Shown: in pieces, positions 44,640-57,521 of the stretch
Layout of the letters: the number at the start of each line of letters is the position of its first letter
Numbering within the stretch: the first letter of the stretch is position 1
Assembly: GCA_944470555.2 (NCBI GenBank)
Contig: OX104134.1
Location: 107,502,701-107,566,700 of the forward strand
Origin: Heterobilharzia americana
Lineage: Eukaryota > Platyhelminthes > Trematoda > Strigeidida > Schistosomatidae
Direction: 5' to 3'
Length of the DNA stretch: 64,000 nucleotides
Notes under the pieces: model-generated
Database searches by the model: none
What the model was told of the DNA's origin: nothing
The model's input: the letters and a program-made list of their open reading frames with translations, nothing else
Program-made: the position numbers and the translations under genes

Positions 44640-45830
44640 CCTTGAGAAAAATTTTGGTGGTCTTCATAATGAATCCTAAGCAAAGTTTTTTCAAGTTTCT
44701 AAAATTCGAGGTAGTGCGCAATCTTTGGAGGTAGAGTCACACCACACCAATCTTCAAAGTAGGTCAACGAAAATACCCGAGGATGTAGAGATTAGTGACG
44801 CTCTTATCCGTGCCTTCGAAAGTAATGGGGTCGTTAACTTATGATGTGCTGAGGGATCATCTTATGATGATTAACTTGTTCACGCCCCAACAACACGGGC
44901 TGGGGAAAGGGTACTCTTGAGCCACTAACCCGCTCACTGTAGTCATAGAACGGCCAGTATTGTCGACCGCCAGGGTAGAGCTGATGTTATTTATCTAGAC
45001 TTTTCCGAGACCTTTGGTCTTGTTATTCACCACTGCCATTGTTGTTAGGTCGAAATTAGCAGCGATAAAAACACCACTCATCGACTGGTTGTCCTCATGC
45101 CTACGTGACCGCCTGTATATTTATTCACACAGTCATGGAACACGATTTTCATTTCTTCCAAACAACCTTATTATACCTGCGAATGAACGCAAAGGTCAAT
45201 ATGTGACCTAATGTGCAGCATTTGTACATGGTGTGAAATCTTTCTTTTAGCCCATGGATTACCACCACCTGGGATGAATAAGAGATGGCAAGCGACATTA
45301 CCAAAGATTTTTCACCACTAAATGTAATAAAATATCCATGAAAACGATTTGTACCCGTGAATTTAAGAAAAAATATTATTATTGCGTCCAAGTAAGTTTT
45401 CACATGGGGAGAAACAGAATCTCCCAGTAGGGGTGCTCAGAGGTCATTGACAGCACGCATAAACGACCTGCTTCAATAGGTTTCTGCTAAAATCCTTCTT
45501 TCTCCCAACAACGTGAAATTATGGACAGAAATTTGAAGTCGGGAAGATGGTGGCTTAACGCTTGAAAACTGAGCGCAACTTCAACACTGGGCGATCAATA
45601 ATGCGTTTACATTTTGTCCTGAGACATGAAAAGTGGTGCATCGAAAACATTATGCGCGCCATGCATGTAGTCTCGACAACACGGAACTGTAAGTGATACT
45701 CTTTCCCTTAAAACTTCTGCTCGGATAATTTACGGCTGCGTTTAGGTATCGTTCGTTGGAGATAACAGTTTGTTCCGTACTAGCTCAACGCTTAGGTCAA
45801 TGAACAGGAGTCCTACTTGGTTGCCAGGAT
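44640..45830 (+). mobile_element. CR1-like LINE, decayed RT fragment
   Basis: On the + strand, broken frames read QQHGLGKGYS (near 44890), then VIYLDFSETFGLVIHHCH (near 44988), equivalent to a DFSKAFDLVDH block. WLSSCLRDRLYIYSHSHGTR (about 45090) follows. This is the CR1 polymerase order seen in better shape at 54.2-56.8 kb. Many stops; long dead. Confidence 0.6.
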
Positions 45831-45899
45831 ATTCATAGGCTCCTGTGCAGATGGCTGGTGGTGAAAAGGTTTTTGAGTACTGATCAACCATAAGTTCCG

Positions 45900-46380
45900 C
45901 TGCTCCATTGTCACTACTTGTCTACCCATCAAACCCCAACTGCCGACTGAATGCGTGGAACGCCCAAATTTATACGGCTGCGAAATTAACCTTTGTTTAC
46001 AGCGCGAAGAACATGATCAGAGAAACTAACTTAGATGTGAGACCTTCTCATGTTACCTCCGAATGTATTTATTTGTTCACCTATGCTTGCAGCAGCATGT
46101 ATACCGGGCGAGTGGAGGGGATCCTCACTTAAAGAATCTCCGAACATGTACCGCATAACCCGTCACCGAGAGTTGTAAGACCACCAAATAGCGCCATTGG
46201 AAAGCATATACTCGATGCAGGTCATACCGTCGACTCAAACATGGCTTTTAGGGTAACCAACAGACAAAGAAATAGTAGACTGCTACCTTATGCAGAAGCA
46301 ACCCGTTGATTGAAACCAGATTTATGTGCGCAAAAGGAGTTTTTGGCCCACCTTGCATTGCCTTGGCAAGTCATTCTTTT
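45900..46380 (+). mobile_element. Penelope-like element 3' fragment (GIY-YIG)
   Basis: On the + strand (45908 on): RLNAWNAQIYTAAKLTFVYS, then RPSHVTSECIYLFTYACSSM and YTGRVEGILT. In another frame are RISEHVPHNPSPRVVRPPNS and GKHILDAGHTVDSN, and finally DLCAQKEFLAHLALPW. This is the linker, GIY-YIG domain and terminal LPW motif of a trematode PLE subtype also seen at 11.9 kb. Only two frame changes, so it is younger than the CR1 piece before it. Confidence 0.7.
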
Positions 46381-46384
46381 CCTG

Positions 46385-47339
46385 CAACTTTATTTCCCAT
46401 TTTTCCTTTCATCTTACTGTCTTACAAAGTACTTTCAAAAATTATTCACATTCCCATCATCGATCTGCTTTAGCCCATTATCCCATTCCATTTCCCCACC
46501 ATTATTTCACAAACCTTGCCCGTCACATTTGTTGTTCTCCCCTTTCCATCAGAATTCCCACCATCTTGAGCTGTAATCACATTCCTTTACTACTGCTACG
46601 CCACATCTCGCTTTGTGCTTAATGTTTATTTTTGGAGTCTGCCTTGTCGTAACTTGTTTCCCGCATTGGCTGTTTAGGCCCTGGGCATTGTCATTCATCT
46701 CTATTTCCAGTTATATGTTTTGATGTTTGGGTTTGAAAGATGTATCTGGCGTTGTTTGATGCCGAAATGTATCTAATGACTGATGTTTGACGCCGACGTC
46801 TTGCTGTTTACCACTTCAAATTTGGTGCATATGTGGAAGATCTAGAGCACATGAAGTGAATATGGTTCATCCGACGATATTTGTTGTTCCTAACTCGCAA
46901 AAAATTATGGAGCCGACCAATTATATTAGACCCTACGCGTTGGGATACTGTCGCTTTAAGAAGTCGGAAGAATGCAGCACAGCGAAAGAAACATGTTCAT
47001 AGGCCTAACTTGATGCAGCAATTGATAGGCTCTCAGCCCCTCCGTTCAAGTTTATCTTGTTACGTTAAACAGACCATATATGTGTTCGTTGCCATTCTGC
47101 CTGTGCCTAGTCAAATAGCTACTTTCTAGCCTAGGTAGTTCACGAGTAGAGTTGCTTGTTACTTTCGGTGGCTTGGAGCGCTTCGGCAGCAAAAGCGGAA
47201 CTGCCTCGATTATGGAGTGCGTGATTTCGTTAAGTATAGGTCTCCAGTAGGTGTGTACGTCCCGTCGCGCGTGGTAAACTTCCCAACTCAGGTTCTAGCG
47301 CCTCCTAAGGGGCTGAAGTGTTCAGTCACCTACAGTTTC
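46385..47339. other. Unclassified, pyrimidine-rich then GC-richer
   Basis: 46380-46620 is strikingly pyrimidine-rich (TTTCCCATTTTTCCTTTC type) and may be the 3' end of the PLE fragment. 46780-47340 has higher GC than its surroundings and short frames only. It is probably the continuation of the CR1-like piece at 47340. Confidence 0.4.
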
Positions 47340-47760
47340 AACGGCACTCACTGAAAAATCAGACTACTTTGGTTTCAAAGGCAGGTTGGAAGCCGATAAC
47401 ACTGCTGCTGAGCGGAGGGGAGACTGCTAAGTTGTCGGTGGAGAAGCCTTCAGTTGCGAAGATGCAGTCCAAGTGTGATGAGGTTTGAATTTCCCTGTAT
47501 CGCGTTACTGACCACATATTGTCCGTAAGTCCTGGTTCCCCTATCAGGTTGAAGGAACGTATCATAAAAATATCATCACTCCCACCAAATGTACGGTCTC
47601 CTGAGTTAACCTTCTGCAGGCTGAAATCCCTGGAAATTGGATCATGCACGTGCCTCAGCCAAAGACAGCAAGTGACTGCCTCTCTCAGGTGGTTGTTAGG
47701 CTGTACATCAGTGGGTGGCTCCCTATAAATAATCATAATCATAATTTATTCTTGAGTTTG
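47340..47760 (-). mobile_element. CR1-like LINE, endonuclease fragment
   Basis: On the - strand, 47742-47359 encodes LREAVTCCLWLRHVHDPISR and later SSHLDCIFATEGFSTDNLAV, SPPLSSSVIGF. This parallels the end of CR1 endonucleases (HVxxPTR...LDLIFT...PPLGxSDH), with the last catalytic Ser-Asp-His altered to Ser-Val-Ile. Flanking GC-rich sequence up to about 49650 may be the same element's 5' region, but I could not read domains there. Confidence 0.55.
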
Positions 47761-47769
47761 TAGGCGTAT

Positions 47770-50238
47770 ATCATTTTTAAGGATATAGTTATGACAACTA
47801 GTTGTGGAAAACCCTCGGTAATATTTCCTACCACAGAAAAATTTTGTCGCGTACTTTCCATTTCAGGTAGTGGAAGCCTCAAGTCTGAAAAAAGGAAACT
47901 TCACACTGCACACAAATGCTGCACTTCAATCTAAATTTAGAATTTTTGCAATGCATTTAAGCTGTCAGGCAGAAATGATAGTCACATCTAATGAATATGT
48001 AAAATCATCGCTCAAAAGAAAGAGGAAGCAGCTTAACAGTTTCTTGCTCAAAAAAAGTAATGCTGGCTAAATAACTCAATCGCTTTAATTTGAAGGATCG
48101 TATATATTATGTTATTCCCAAAAATTTTCACCTACGGAAATGGCAGCGGATGTCTTGGGCACCTGAGTTTTCCAGCATTCCTTGCATCGTCAAGCCCTTT
48201 TACATAATGTATGCCTCGTGACTGCCACCCAACAGTTTCTTTATAACCATTCTCTCGGAGTGTGTGATACCTGATAGCATCTTTGCTTCTTCTTCAAATT
48301 TTAGCGCGTAGGGTATTAACAGCACATCCCTTAAATAGTACCAGTTGGAAAGTGCCAACTTTAAGAGCCGGGGCTTGACCTTATTTGGTAAACCGAAACT
48401 GTATGAGATCCAAGTTGCGGCCGCTGGCCGCGAATGATCCTGTTTAGGTCTTCCGCATGTGTTTAACCACAGAATTTTGTTGTTCTTATCTTGAAAGCTG
48501 TGTAGGAAATTAGGACTATCCTTTGGGCATATAATTACAAAGAATCACTGCTGGTGGTGATACGCTTTTCCAAGTGCCATCACCCCATTGCCTTGGTTTT
48601 TTATCCTGATTCGACCGTGTTTGCGGGTAACTCATTTACCACTCTGACAAGCCCGCCAGTGGCTCGCCTAGGCTGTTAACGATCCGACTTCACTGCAGAC
48701 ATAAAATTAGCCACCTTGATTTCCATGCTGCCATGTTCCTCCACCTTCATGGAGCCGTCCTCCTTCCAAGACGTGACGGTTTTGACTGGGATCAAAAACC
48801 GAACGCTTTTGTTATGTACGGCGAACGTCCATACTCTTTCTTGAAACCCTTACATGATATGACCCTTTCATTTTCTGCATCATAGGCAAACAGTTAAATC
48901 TTGCCGAAAGATAGCAGGGTTGTCGATGTCACTGCGCAACTGGGGCGCATCACGACTCTAGTCAAGGTGGTTACTTAAGCCACCTTTCCACCAGTCAATT
49001 TCAGAGCTATAATGTTCACGTTGTCGGGCCCTGGGTCCGAGATTTTCATTTCCCTGATACCGTTTTTCGCTTCGCCATCAGCTTTTTTCTGATATCCGCT
49101 AGAAAACTTGATGCTATGAAGGGCACCTTTCAATTCGTATCTTCGCAAGCGGTAATACCACTTGTCCCCAGGCTTGCTTTGTTAAGAGTACTCAAGTTGC
49201 GTTAAACTTGCGTAGGCGTCACCAACCTAAACATCGCAGGCGTCGCACACCGTACCAGCCTGAAAAGGTTGATGACAGTCCCACAGTTTACACGTCTCCG
49301 TCTGGCGGATGCTGTGATGAGAACATATGCTGAGGGGAGAAAATAAACCGACACGAAATACCGTGGAAAACTGAAAAGAGGTACGGCTCTAGTCTTAACA
49401 AATTTCATCGAACATGTGACCCAGATGAGACCTAAGAACCCAAATCAAACAGAAATGTACTTAAAAATGGGGGAAGGCCTACGGACTTAAGACCCAAAGA
49501 GAATACTGATGTTGAAAACCAGAGCTTCTGTTGTGTCACTGCACAGCAGGCTATTGTAATCTGGCTAAATTCCTTCATCCCCATCCTTCGTAATCCGGAA
49601 AGATTTTGGATCGTTAAAGGGCTATAATGCCATTTATTCAATTGCTGACCAGTTGAACGGAAATTAAAGGTTAGTCCTATCGACAGAATTTAAAAATCTA
49701 TATCCAGTCGTGTTTCAAAATTATCACCCTCATATCTACATAAGTGCAATAAACATAGATGAGCCGAAACCCAACGAAAGCTATGCATCTGTTTCAGTTT
49801 ACATCATTTGTTGTTAATCATTGCCGGGTACGTTTCTTCCTGCTAGGTTAATGTAAAAGTGTGTCTGTCCGCCAATAAAGCACTTGCCTATAACTTCCTG
49901 TTTTTGTACTTTAAGCAGGAATGAGATGGAATAGACCTCATTCCCCAACTTTACTCTCAACTGTCTTAAAGTTGTTTGGTACTGATGGACCAGCAGTGCT
50001 GAAATAAAAGGAAGGACTACAGAGTTCAACTGGCGTTTACACCGTCAACTTCTGGTGTTCAACCCCTACCAGCTGACGAGATGTGAGTTCGGCTTGAATT
50101 TCGGCAATCGAGCAGTAATGATTGTCCTCAGGGAATGACAGATTAGGAACTGAGTAAGAGATTTTACTCATATTATAAGGTAAAGAGCAGAGGTAAGCGG
50201 AGTTTCGCCTTTGAGAAAACCGATGAAAATTGGAGCGC
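47770..50238. other. Unclassified; possible element 5' region
   Basis: 48100-49450 has a higher GC content than the rest of the window and scattered short frames on both strands, suggesting old element DNA. A + frame at 47870-48070 follows an acceptor-like TTTCCATTTCAG and is Lys-rich at its end. It may be an exon or a decayed element, undecided. Confidence 0.35.
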
Positions 50239-50250
50239 TACAAGGCACAG
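50239..50250 (+). repeat. Target-site duplication, left copy (RTE copy D)
   Basis: TACAAGGCACAG at 50239-50250 recurs exactly at 52908-52919. Confidence 0.85.
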
Positions 50251-52907
50251 AACCTCGCCTGGCTAACTAGTTCACTACTTACTAGCCGGTCCTAAGCCCG
50301 GGTAAAGAGGGAAGGTTGGGCATAGGGCTAGCAACCCTACCCCAGAAAACAAATCTAACCGCTAAAGAAACTTCAAAGCACAAACGATATATAAAAAATA
50401 ATAACAAAATTATTCCTCGCTGGAATCGGAGAGCCGAAATGACACCAGTTGGTGAAAGCCTTCGGGAAGTTAATTGGCCGGTGTGTCTTCTCTCTCTCGA
50501 TGAAAGCGAAAGTAAACGTGGAGACATGGAATGTCTGCACGATGTTTTAACCCAGCAAGGCAGCCCAGATTGCAAACGAGATGAAGAGGTATCACATTGA
50601 AGTGCTTGGAATTTGCGAAAGCAGATGGAATGGGAGTGGACTCTCCAAACTGTCAACTGGAGAGGAGAATCAATAATCTACTCCGATATTGTCACCCAGA
50701 CGACAACCACGAGCACACTGAGATTCGGCTATCATGATATCCTCAAGAGCATCGAAGGCTCTCATGCAGTGGGAACCAATCTCCTCCAGGATCATGACAG
50801 CAAGATTCAACTCAAAGGACGGAAGGTCACAATCATACAATGCTATGCACCTACAAATAATGCAGATGAAGAGAAAAAGGAGGAATTCTACAGACAACTT
50901 CAATCAACACTGGACAAGACGCCAGTTGGTGATATCAAAATTCTAATGGGCGACATGAATACCAAACTGGGAGTGGACAACACGGGAAGAGAACTAACCA
51001 CGGGCTGAGAAGCGGTAGGTGAAATGAACGAGAATGGACAATCGTTTACAGAATTCTGTGCATTCAACGATTTGGTGATTGGAGGCAGTGTGTTCAAGCA
51101 CAAGGATATCCACAAAGCCACATGGATTTCACCAGACACTAGGACACACTAAAAATCAAATCGACTTTATCCTAATCTCAAGAAAATGGAGAGGCGGTCT
51201 ACTTGACACAAGGTCAAGAAGAGGAGCAGATGTAGGTTCACACCACTATCTAGTGCAAGGGACATTCCAAATCAAGTTGAAAGCCCTCAGTTCAAGGAAG
51301 CTGATGATAGAACAGGGTTCAAGTACGACACTTGGAAACTGTAGGATGAAACTACAGAGGAAATCTTCACGGCAGCCAGCCATCAAAACAAAATGGGGGA
51401 TATCGAGGAACATCCTTGAAGAAATCTGTGTGCAAGAACACTGGAAGTTTTTAAAAGAGATGTGGAGAGAAACCTGCATAACCGTGTTGGGTAGGAGGGA
51501 AGAAGAAAGAAGATAACGAATGGATCTCGACGGATACCTGGAAGCTGATAGAGGAGGGAGAGGAGGATGGTGAAACAGAAGATAAACCAGTGCATGGATG
51601 CACAACGAGAAGAGGAACTGAACACGATGTATAAAACACTGGAGAAAGAAGTGAAGAAGAGTGCACGGAAAGACAAAAGACACTTCTATGAAACACTGGC
51701 AAGTGAGCAGAACAGGCTGCAGGTAGGAGAGACAGAAACCTGACAACACTATATCAAATAACCAGGTTACTTGCTGTCTGGGAAGAGGTCAACACAGCAT
51801 AGACGAAACCAATAAAAGATGATGAGGGAAATTTAATTACGAAAGAAGAGAAACAAAGGAAACAATGTGCCGACCACTTCAAGAAGCTCCTGAATCGACC
51901 ACCACCTGCACTTCTTCCACAAATACCACCAGCAACCCAGCCACAGAACTACAAGTGAACATAAATCCCCAACGAAAATGGAAGTCCTGAATGCCATAAA
52001 GCTACTGAAATGAAGGAGAGCAGCAGGACCAGATGGGATCCCTCCAGAAGCACTGAAAACAGATGCAGAGACAACAGCGGACATGCTCACACCACTATTG
52101 CAGAAGGTGTGAAAGGAAGAGAAGGTACCTACTAGTCGGTGAGAAGAAGGGTTACCTTGTCAAACTCCCGAAGAAGGGAGACCTCAGTGTTTGCAAGAAC
52201 TGGTGTGGAATCACTCTCCTGTCCACCCAATGCAAGCAAAATGTTAAGCCGCATCATCCTGGAGAGGCTAAAGGATGCACTGGATTCAAAACTACCACCG
52301 GAACAGGCAGGCAGGCAGGCTTCAGGAAGTAAAAATCATGTGCAGACCAAATTGTAACGCTTCGCATCATCATAGAACAGAGTATAGAATGGCAGTAAAC
52401 CCTCTACCTCAACTTTATCGACTTGAGAAGGCCTTTGACAGTGTCGACCGAGAGGTAATTTGGAAACTGCTTCGTTACTACGGCATACCATAAACCTTTA
52501 TCAGCCTCATTCAACAACTATATGAAGACATCACATGCCAAGTAGTTGACAATGGGAAGCTCAGTGATGCTTTTGAAGTGAAGACGAGAGTGAAACAAGG
52601 TTGCCTACTATCCTCCATGATATTCCTGATTGTGGTCGACTGGATCATGCAGATCATGGAGATGGATAGGGCATACACTGAGAAGGCCGACTGGAGACAT
52701 CACGCGTCAGGCCAGTCACTCGAGTGGAATCCCCATGGGAAGCGACGAGCTGGACGTCCGAGAGTGGCATGCAGAAGATCGGGTGAGGAGGAAATAAGAG
52801 CTTGTGGTTTGTCGTGGAGCCAGGTTCAAAAGATTTCAGAGAACAGAGTGGAATGGACACGTGCTACTGAAGCCCTATGTTCCATTAGGAACCCAAGGGA
52901 CTAATAA
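50251..52907 (+). mobile_element. RTE-clade non-LTR retrotransposon, internally deleted (copy D)
   Basis: The same family as copy C and with a slightly longer 5' end (AACCTCGCCTGGCTAAC before the shared start). It keeps an endonuclease frame that includes IKILMGDMNTKLGVDNTGRE (50613-51008). The linker region follows, then RT pieces KPHHPGEAKGC/ILERLKDALDSKLPPEQAG and EKAFDSVDREVIWKLLRYYG (about 52423-52485), and VKQGCLLSSMIFLIVVDWIM (52590-52650). The sequence then jumps to the WRHHASGQSLEWNPHGKRRA block. The YADD active site, FTYLGS and most of the C-terminal domain (about 600 bp relative to C) are therefore deleted. It ends LCSIRNPRD and a TAATAA tail. Exact flanking duplications show one clean insertion. 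Confidence 0.9.
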
Positions 52908-52919
52908 TACAAGGCACAG
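52908..52919 (+). repeat. Target-site duplication, right copy (RTE copy D)
   Basis: Exact copy of the 12 bases at 50239-50250. Confidence 0.85.
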
Positions 52920-54229
52920 CCTTGGTTCCGCTTTTCTTCCCACTCCACCTGAAGTTTTTGCTCAGTAAGACTAGGTATTCTACCCTTAAGTTTGTACTGG
53001 ATGTTGAACTCTGGAGACCCGTTCATGGTAGTGAGGGCAGGCTGCCCCTACGCGACGACCCGTATGCTTTAGCAGGTCGTCCCACTGGTTGGTGTGCAGT
53101 AAGTGATGCCACCAAGAGTTTTACCGTGTGTCAAGGTCACGGTAATTCAAACGACCAGTTAGTTGGCACCATTATACTGCCCAAAGTAACCGAATTCAAT
53201 GGACATGGAGGTAACAATCAACCACTAAGATAAAACATCAGCACACTATACAGCGTCAGGTTCTAGAAACTTTCTGATCCTGTGGTCCTTGCTTAGAACC
53301 TTCAAAGCTTTCATGAGATGTCTCGAGTTTTTTTGCAATATGTTTAAAATAACAGTGTCGAAAACCAGCAGGAAAAGAATGCTTAGCGTTTAGTACCAAT
53401 ATACCGACACATAAACTAGCCAGTTGTGAGTTCATGAACAAGGATTCTTAGCATAACAAAGGAACCTGTCTAGTGGAGTGGTTGATTAATTGTATGCCCT
53501 TAAGTCAACAAGACAGTTAAATTATGAGTTTTGAGTTTTGTCAAAAATGTTGGAATTTTAGGCGATTCTCTCGCAGAACTGTTAGCTGCTACAGATACTT
53601 CAGGCCTCCATCTAGATAGTGCTCCATGGGCAACGCCTGTGAAACACATACAAAGAAAAGGTTTTCCGCAAACGTCATTGACACTAATATGCATGGTCAT
53701 CATTACCTTTCTCCTATTGCCACATCACAAAGAGTTATCAAATTTTGATGAATGCGTTCAGTTTGGAAAGGGATGTAGATAAAGATTCTCATTAACATAG
53801 TTGGCATAAGCACACGATTTAGTTGGTCTGTTTACTGAAGATGAAGTAACTCGAACAATTCCATGTCCTTGGCTATTGTGTTTAAATAATTGAAGCTTAG
53901 TGACAGAGTATACGTTGTTTTTTAAACTTGGGTTAGTTCGTTGATTTCGTGAAACCCTAAAATTGTGTCCTTTATGGCATAAAAAACGGTGCAAAACTAA
54001 AGATTGAAAATTTTTATCAACATTTCAGTGATTTTTGCCTTTCGATATGTTCTTTTTGAAACCTGGTTTTCAAAACTGGACGAAAATCCAGGAATGAGCC
54101 CAGTCAACAATTTCCAGTGGCCAAACGAGCATGTTTGAGGTGAATTTGCGTTAAAAACTTAGCTTAAAACAAAGGTAAGAATAGACGGTTTGCGGCTTTA
54201 CCCTTATATCGTGTTGGCTTTATTGCAAT
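52920..54229. other. No confident gene
   Basis: A 103-codon + frame (52922-53233) and an 83-codon + frame (53531-53782) lack homology I recognise. The stretch 52980-53230 is GC-richer and could continue the old element DNA that lies before the RTE insertion at 50.2 kb. Confidence 0.35.
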
Positions 54230-56780
54230 AACTATTTCTATGTAGTTTTTCAGTTTTCAGTTATATGGATAGTAGGCCAGTTTAGCTGTAGTAATTCTTG
54301 CAGAAGATACCTCTTTAAAGATCTGGTTTCTCTTTGAATGCGTTGAAAGAAGGTACTGGTGTTACTTGCTGAGGTAAGGAGTTCCAGTCTTTGAGTACAC
54401 TATGGGAGAAACGCAGATTCACACTAAGTTGATTCTATAGCGGTTTTTGAGTTTTCTTATGATGCCCTCGGAGATAGTCAGTCTTAGAAGGGGATAAAAG
54501 ATAGGACGTACCACTACCAAAGTCATTACTAAGGTTACGAAATGCCAGTGTGAGATCATCCCGTTTCCTACATTAAGACAGTGGGAATAAGTTTAGCTAA
54601 CCTAGTCGTTCCTCATACGACAGATTCAGAAGGCCTGCCAAAAACTTAGTACCTACTCGTTGAACACGCTCGAGTATGTCAGCATCCTTTTCAGGCATAA
54701 GCTGGCCGCTTACATGCAGTATTCCAAGTGAGGTCCAAAGTAACTAGAATAGAGTATTCTGAACACATCCTGATCAAAACTTTTGAAAGCTCTGCGGACG
54801 GACCGTCATCCACGGAAGACCTTTGCTGCACCTGCATTACAGTTTGCTGAGGTTTTCAGATCATGACTGATTACACCCAAATCTCTTAGTTCAAAGACTG
54901 GGAGTAGTGATGTACCATCAACGGAATACTGGAATTAATTGCTATGACCAATTTGCATTATTACACTTTTGTTAGAGTTGGTTTCTGGGCACCAATGTTT
55001 GGTCCGAATTATTATTTCATCTACAGCTGCTTGAAATGCATACTTATCACCATCACTGCGTATGGCTCTCCAAATCTTTACATCATCGGCGATTAGCAGT
55101 ATCAAAGAGTTGAGCATTTGCAGTAATTCGTTGATATATAGTCAGGAAAGTAGTGGATTCAGGATTTTTCCTTGAGGAACTCCACTCATCACATGTTTCC
55201 ACTCGGACAGCATCCCATTTACTCTCATCCTTTGCCTTCTGTGGCACAGAAAGTCCGTAATCCAGTCTTGTAGTGAAGCACCAAACCCAAAAGAAGAGAG
55301 CTTTCGTAGTAATTTCACATGCAACACTTTGTCAAATGCCTTACTGGAGTCTACAAACATGGAATCTACTGTCAGCTTGCAATTAAAGGCTGCAACTCAT
55401 TCCCCTCTTGCGATAAGGAGGTTAGTTAAACAGGAGTACCCATTACGAAAACCGTGTTGCTGTAGTGCCAAAAGATTGAGTGATTCAATATATTTAAGTA
55501 CCTTACCACGAATTACGTTTTCTAAAATCTTAACAACTATGCTAGTTAAACTCACAGGGCGATAGTTAGACACCAACAAGCAACTACTGGCCTTAAAACT
55601 GGGCTGATTATGGCATCTTTCCAGTCTCTAGGGAGGCAAGTCTGGGTTAAAAACATATTGAGAAGATCCGTGACTGAGTGAGCAAAAGTGTCCACTAGAG
55701 AATATAACGGTTTGAGATATAACTCATTTGGACCCTAGGATTTTCCAGGTTTAAGATTAATGAGCAACCGTAAGACTCTTCCCTTTGTTGTGAACACCGT
55801 AGCTATTAGTGGAGCAGTGCTGACACCACTATTGAGCATCTCGTCGTCATGATCTACAGGAGAGACTTCACCAAAATAATCCGATAGATATTTAGCTTTA
55901 GACAGATTAGATTTCACCTGACTATCGGACTTTTCATCCGTTGCCAGGGACGGAATTCCACATTTTCTTTTAGTCCTCCTTCTGATGAATGCCAGAAGTT
56001 TTTTAGGACAATTATGGCAATCCCTTACAAGTTGTTTCTCATAGGACATTTGAGAATGTATGATCAAAGTTTTCCAGGGGTTACGGATTTTACAATACCC
56101 AGTCTTAAATGTTTCCAGTCCAGTTTCTATAAACAAGCCCAGTAAATGTTTCCTCTTAATAGTTTCTGAGTGTCTTCAATTAACCACGGAAGGCGATGTG
56201 AAGAACTGTATGGGGTCGAACATGGAATAAATAGCGTCGTTACCCCCTTTAGATAGAGTCCTAAACCTATTCCATGCTCCCTCAATTGATGAGTCTTTGT
56301 CGACGGTCCAATCCTTACTGACTGCACAATCCCTTATACTTGAGATATCTGCACATCATACATTAGGTCTAAGGGAAGCAGTATCATAACCAAACTCATT
56401 AGTCCAAAATCGAAGGTTAGCACTACATAATCGCCGTTAGCTAATGGAGGGAAGTATCGTAGATTCAAAATGTCTTCACATTGGTGGGTTAAAGCTAAAT
56501 CTTATAACAATAGCTTGTCTTCATAATCGTAACTTGTTGCACACGTTGCATTTTGAACTAAAGCAGATCCTAATACTGTCAAAAGTAAGTCATTTTCGAA
56601 GGAACTTCCCGATGCTGAGACTATTAGCTCCATTCACTTTATATATGGAGCATTCAGATCCCCAAAGATTAGGCATCTGTAGCTTCTACTCCAGTTACAT
56701 ATGTGGCTTAGCAAGGAGTCATTTTCAAGACAGGATGGACTATGGAAGATGGGAAAAACCTATCACTAGTTTAGTAATGA
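54230..56780 (-). mobile_element. CR1-clade LINE (SR1-like), EN-RT, decayed
   Basis: Read on the - strand. An endonuclease remnant (a GDLNAPYIKWS-like string near 56650) and its linker come first (56327-55735, including YEKQLVRDCHNCPKKLLAFI and KAKYLSDYFGEVSPVDHDDE). Then reverse transcriptase: SNYRPVSLTSIVVKILENVI (55579-55397), LQQHGFRNGYSCLTNLL, DSSKAFDKVLHVKLL and SGVPQGKILNPLLS (55360-55142), and LLIADDVKIWR, the active-site box (55117-54935). The C-terminal part with SFDQDVFRILYSSYFGPHLE follows in broken frames to about 54230. The NYRPVSL and SGVPQG blocks are diagnostic of the CR1/Jockey group. Several stops and small frameshifts make it inactive. Confidence 0.85.
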
Positions 56781-56799
56781 TGACTCAAGCATCTCAGGT

Positions 56800-57380
56800 A
56801 TTTTATTAGACGTGAAGATGGAAGGATAATGCTTCAAAAATAGTGCCTTGGAAAACACCACTAGTGAGAGGTTACGCTTGCACAGCATTAAATTTACTCC
56901 CACGTTTTACCCTCTCTCATGTAAGTATTCCCTAAATCACGCATAAACCTTACTGTCAGTACCAAGCGCGCGAGAGTCATGTGTCATACCTTGTCAAAAG
57001 CTTTACCAAGGCCAATAAATACCACGTCCACATGGGGCTTTTCATCACTATCCTATTTTGCCACATATTTTACTTCCCCAAATGAAAAAAGACAGGGATT
57101 CCCTCCCTTTTTAGTCCTCTCCCATATATGACAGAACAGGAGTTTAAGGCACCTCGAAGAGTTGCCCAATAACCGACCCTTCAAATGCTGTGAGGCGTAT
57201 ACTGATGATATATTAAAATTTTCCTCTTGCGTTACAAGATTAAAGGCCAAACACTTCACTGCTTGTAGCCATGAATTCATCTCATAGGCATTTTCTCCAT
57301 TTTTATAACTTTTAGGCTTACCTGTCAATTGAAGTCGATCTATGATGAGGTTTCCGAGAAAGTGACCACTGAATAAACAG
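56800..57380 (-). mobile_element. CR1-like LINE, second decayed RT fragment
   Basis: On the - strand, VDVVFIGLGKAFDKV (near 57030) is the first palm block of a second CR1-type polymerase, and GVFQGTIFEALSF (near 56850) its SGVPQGTILGPLLF block. The part before (57328-57053) is the fingers region in an open but diverged frame. It is a different copy from the neighbour at 54.2-56.8 kb. Confidence 0.55.
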
Positions 57381-57521
57381 TGACGTTACCCCATCATATG
57401 TATTTCTAAACCTTTTCCAAGCGGATAACCTACATCAAGAGACCTGTCGCTGGGAAGAAAAAGCAGTGGGAACAGAAATTCTCGTAAACTCTTGATCAGA
57501 AGATATTTGTAAGTATATATT

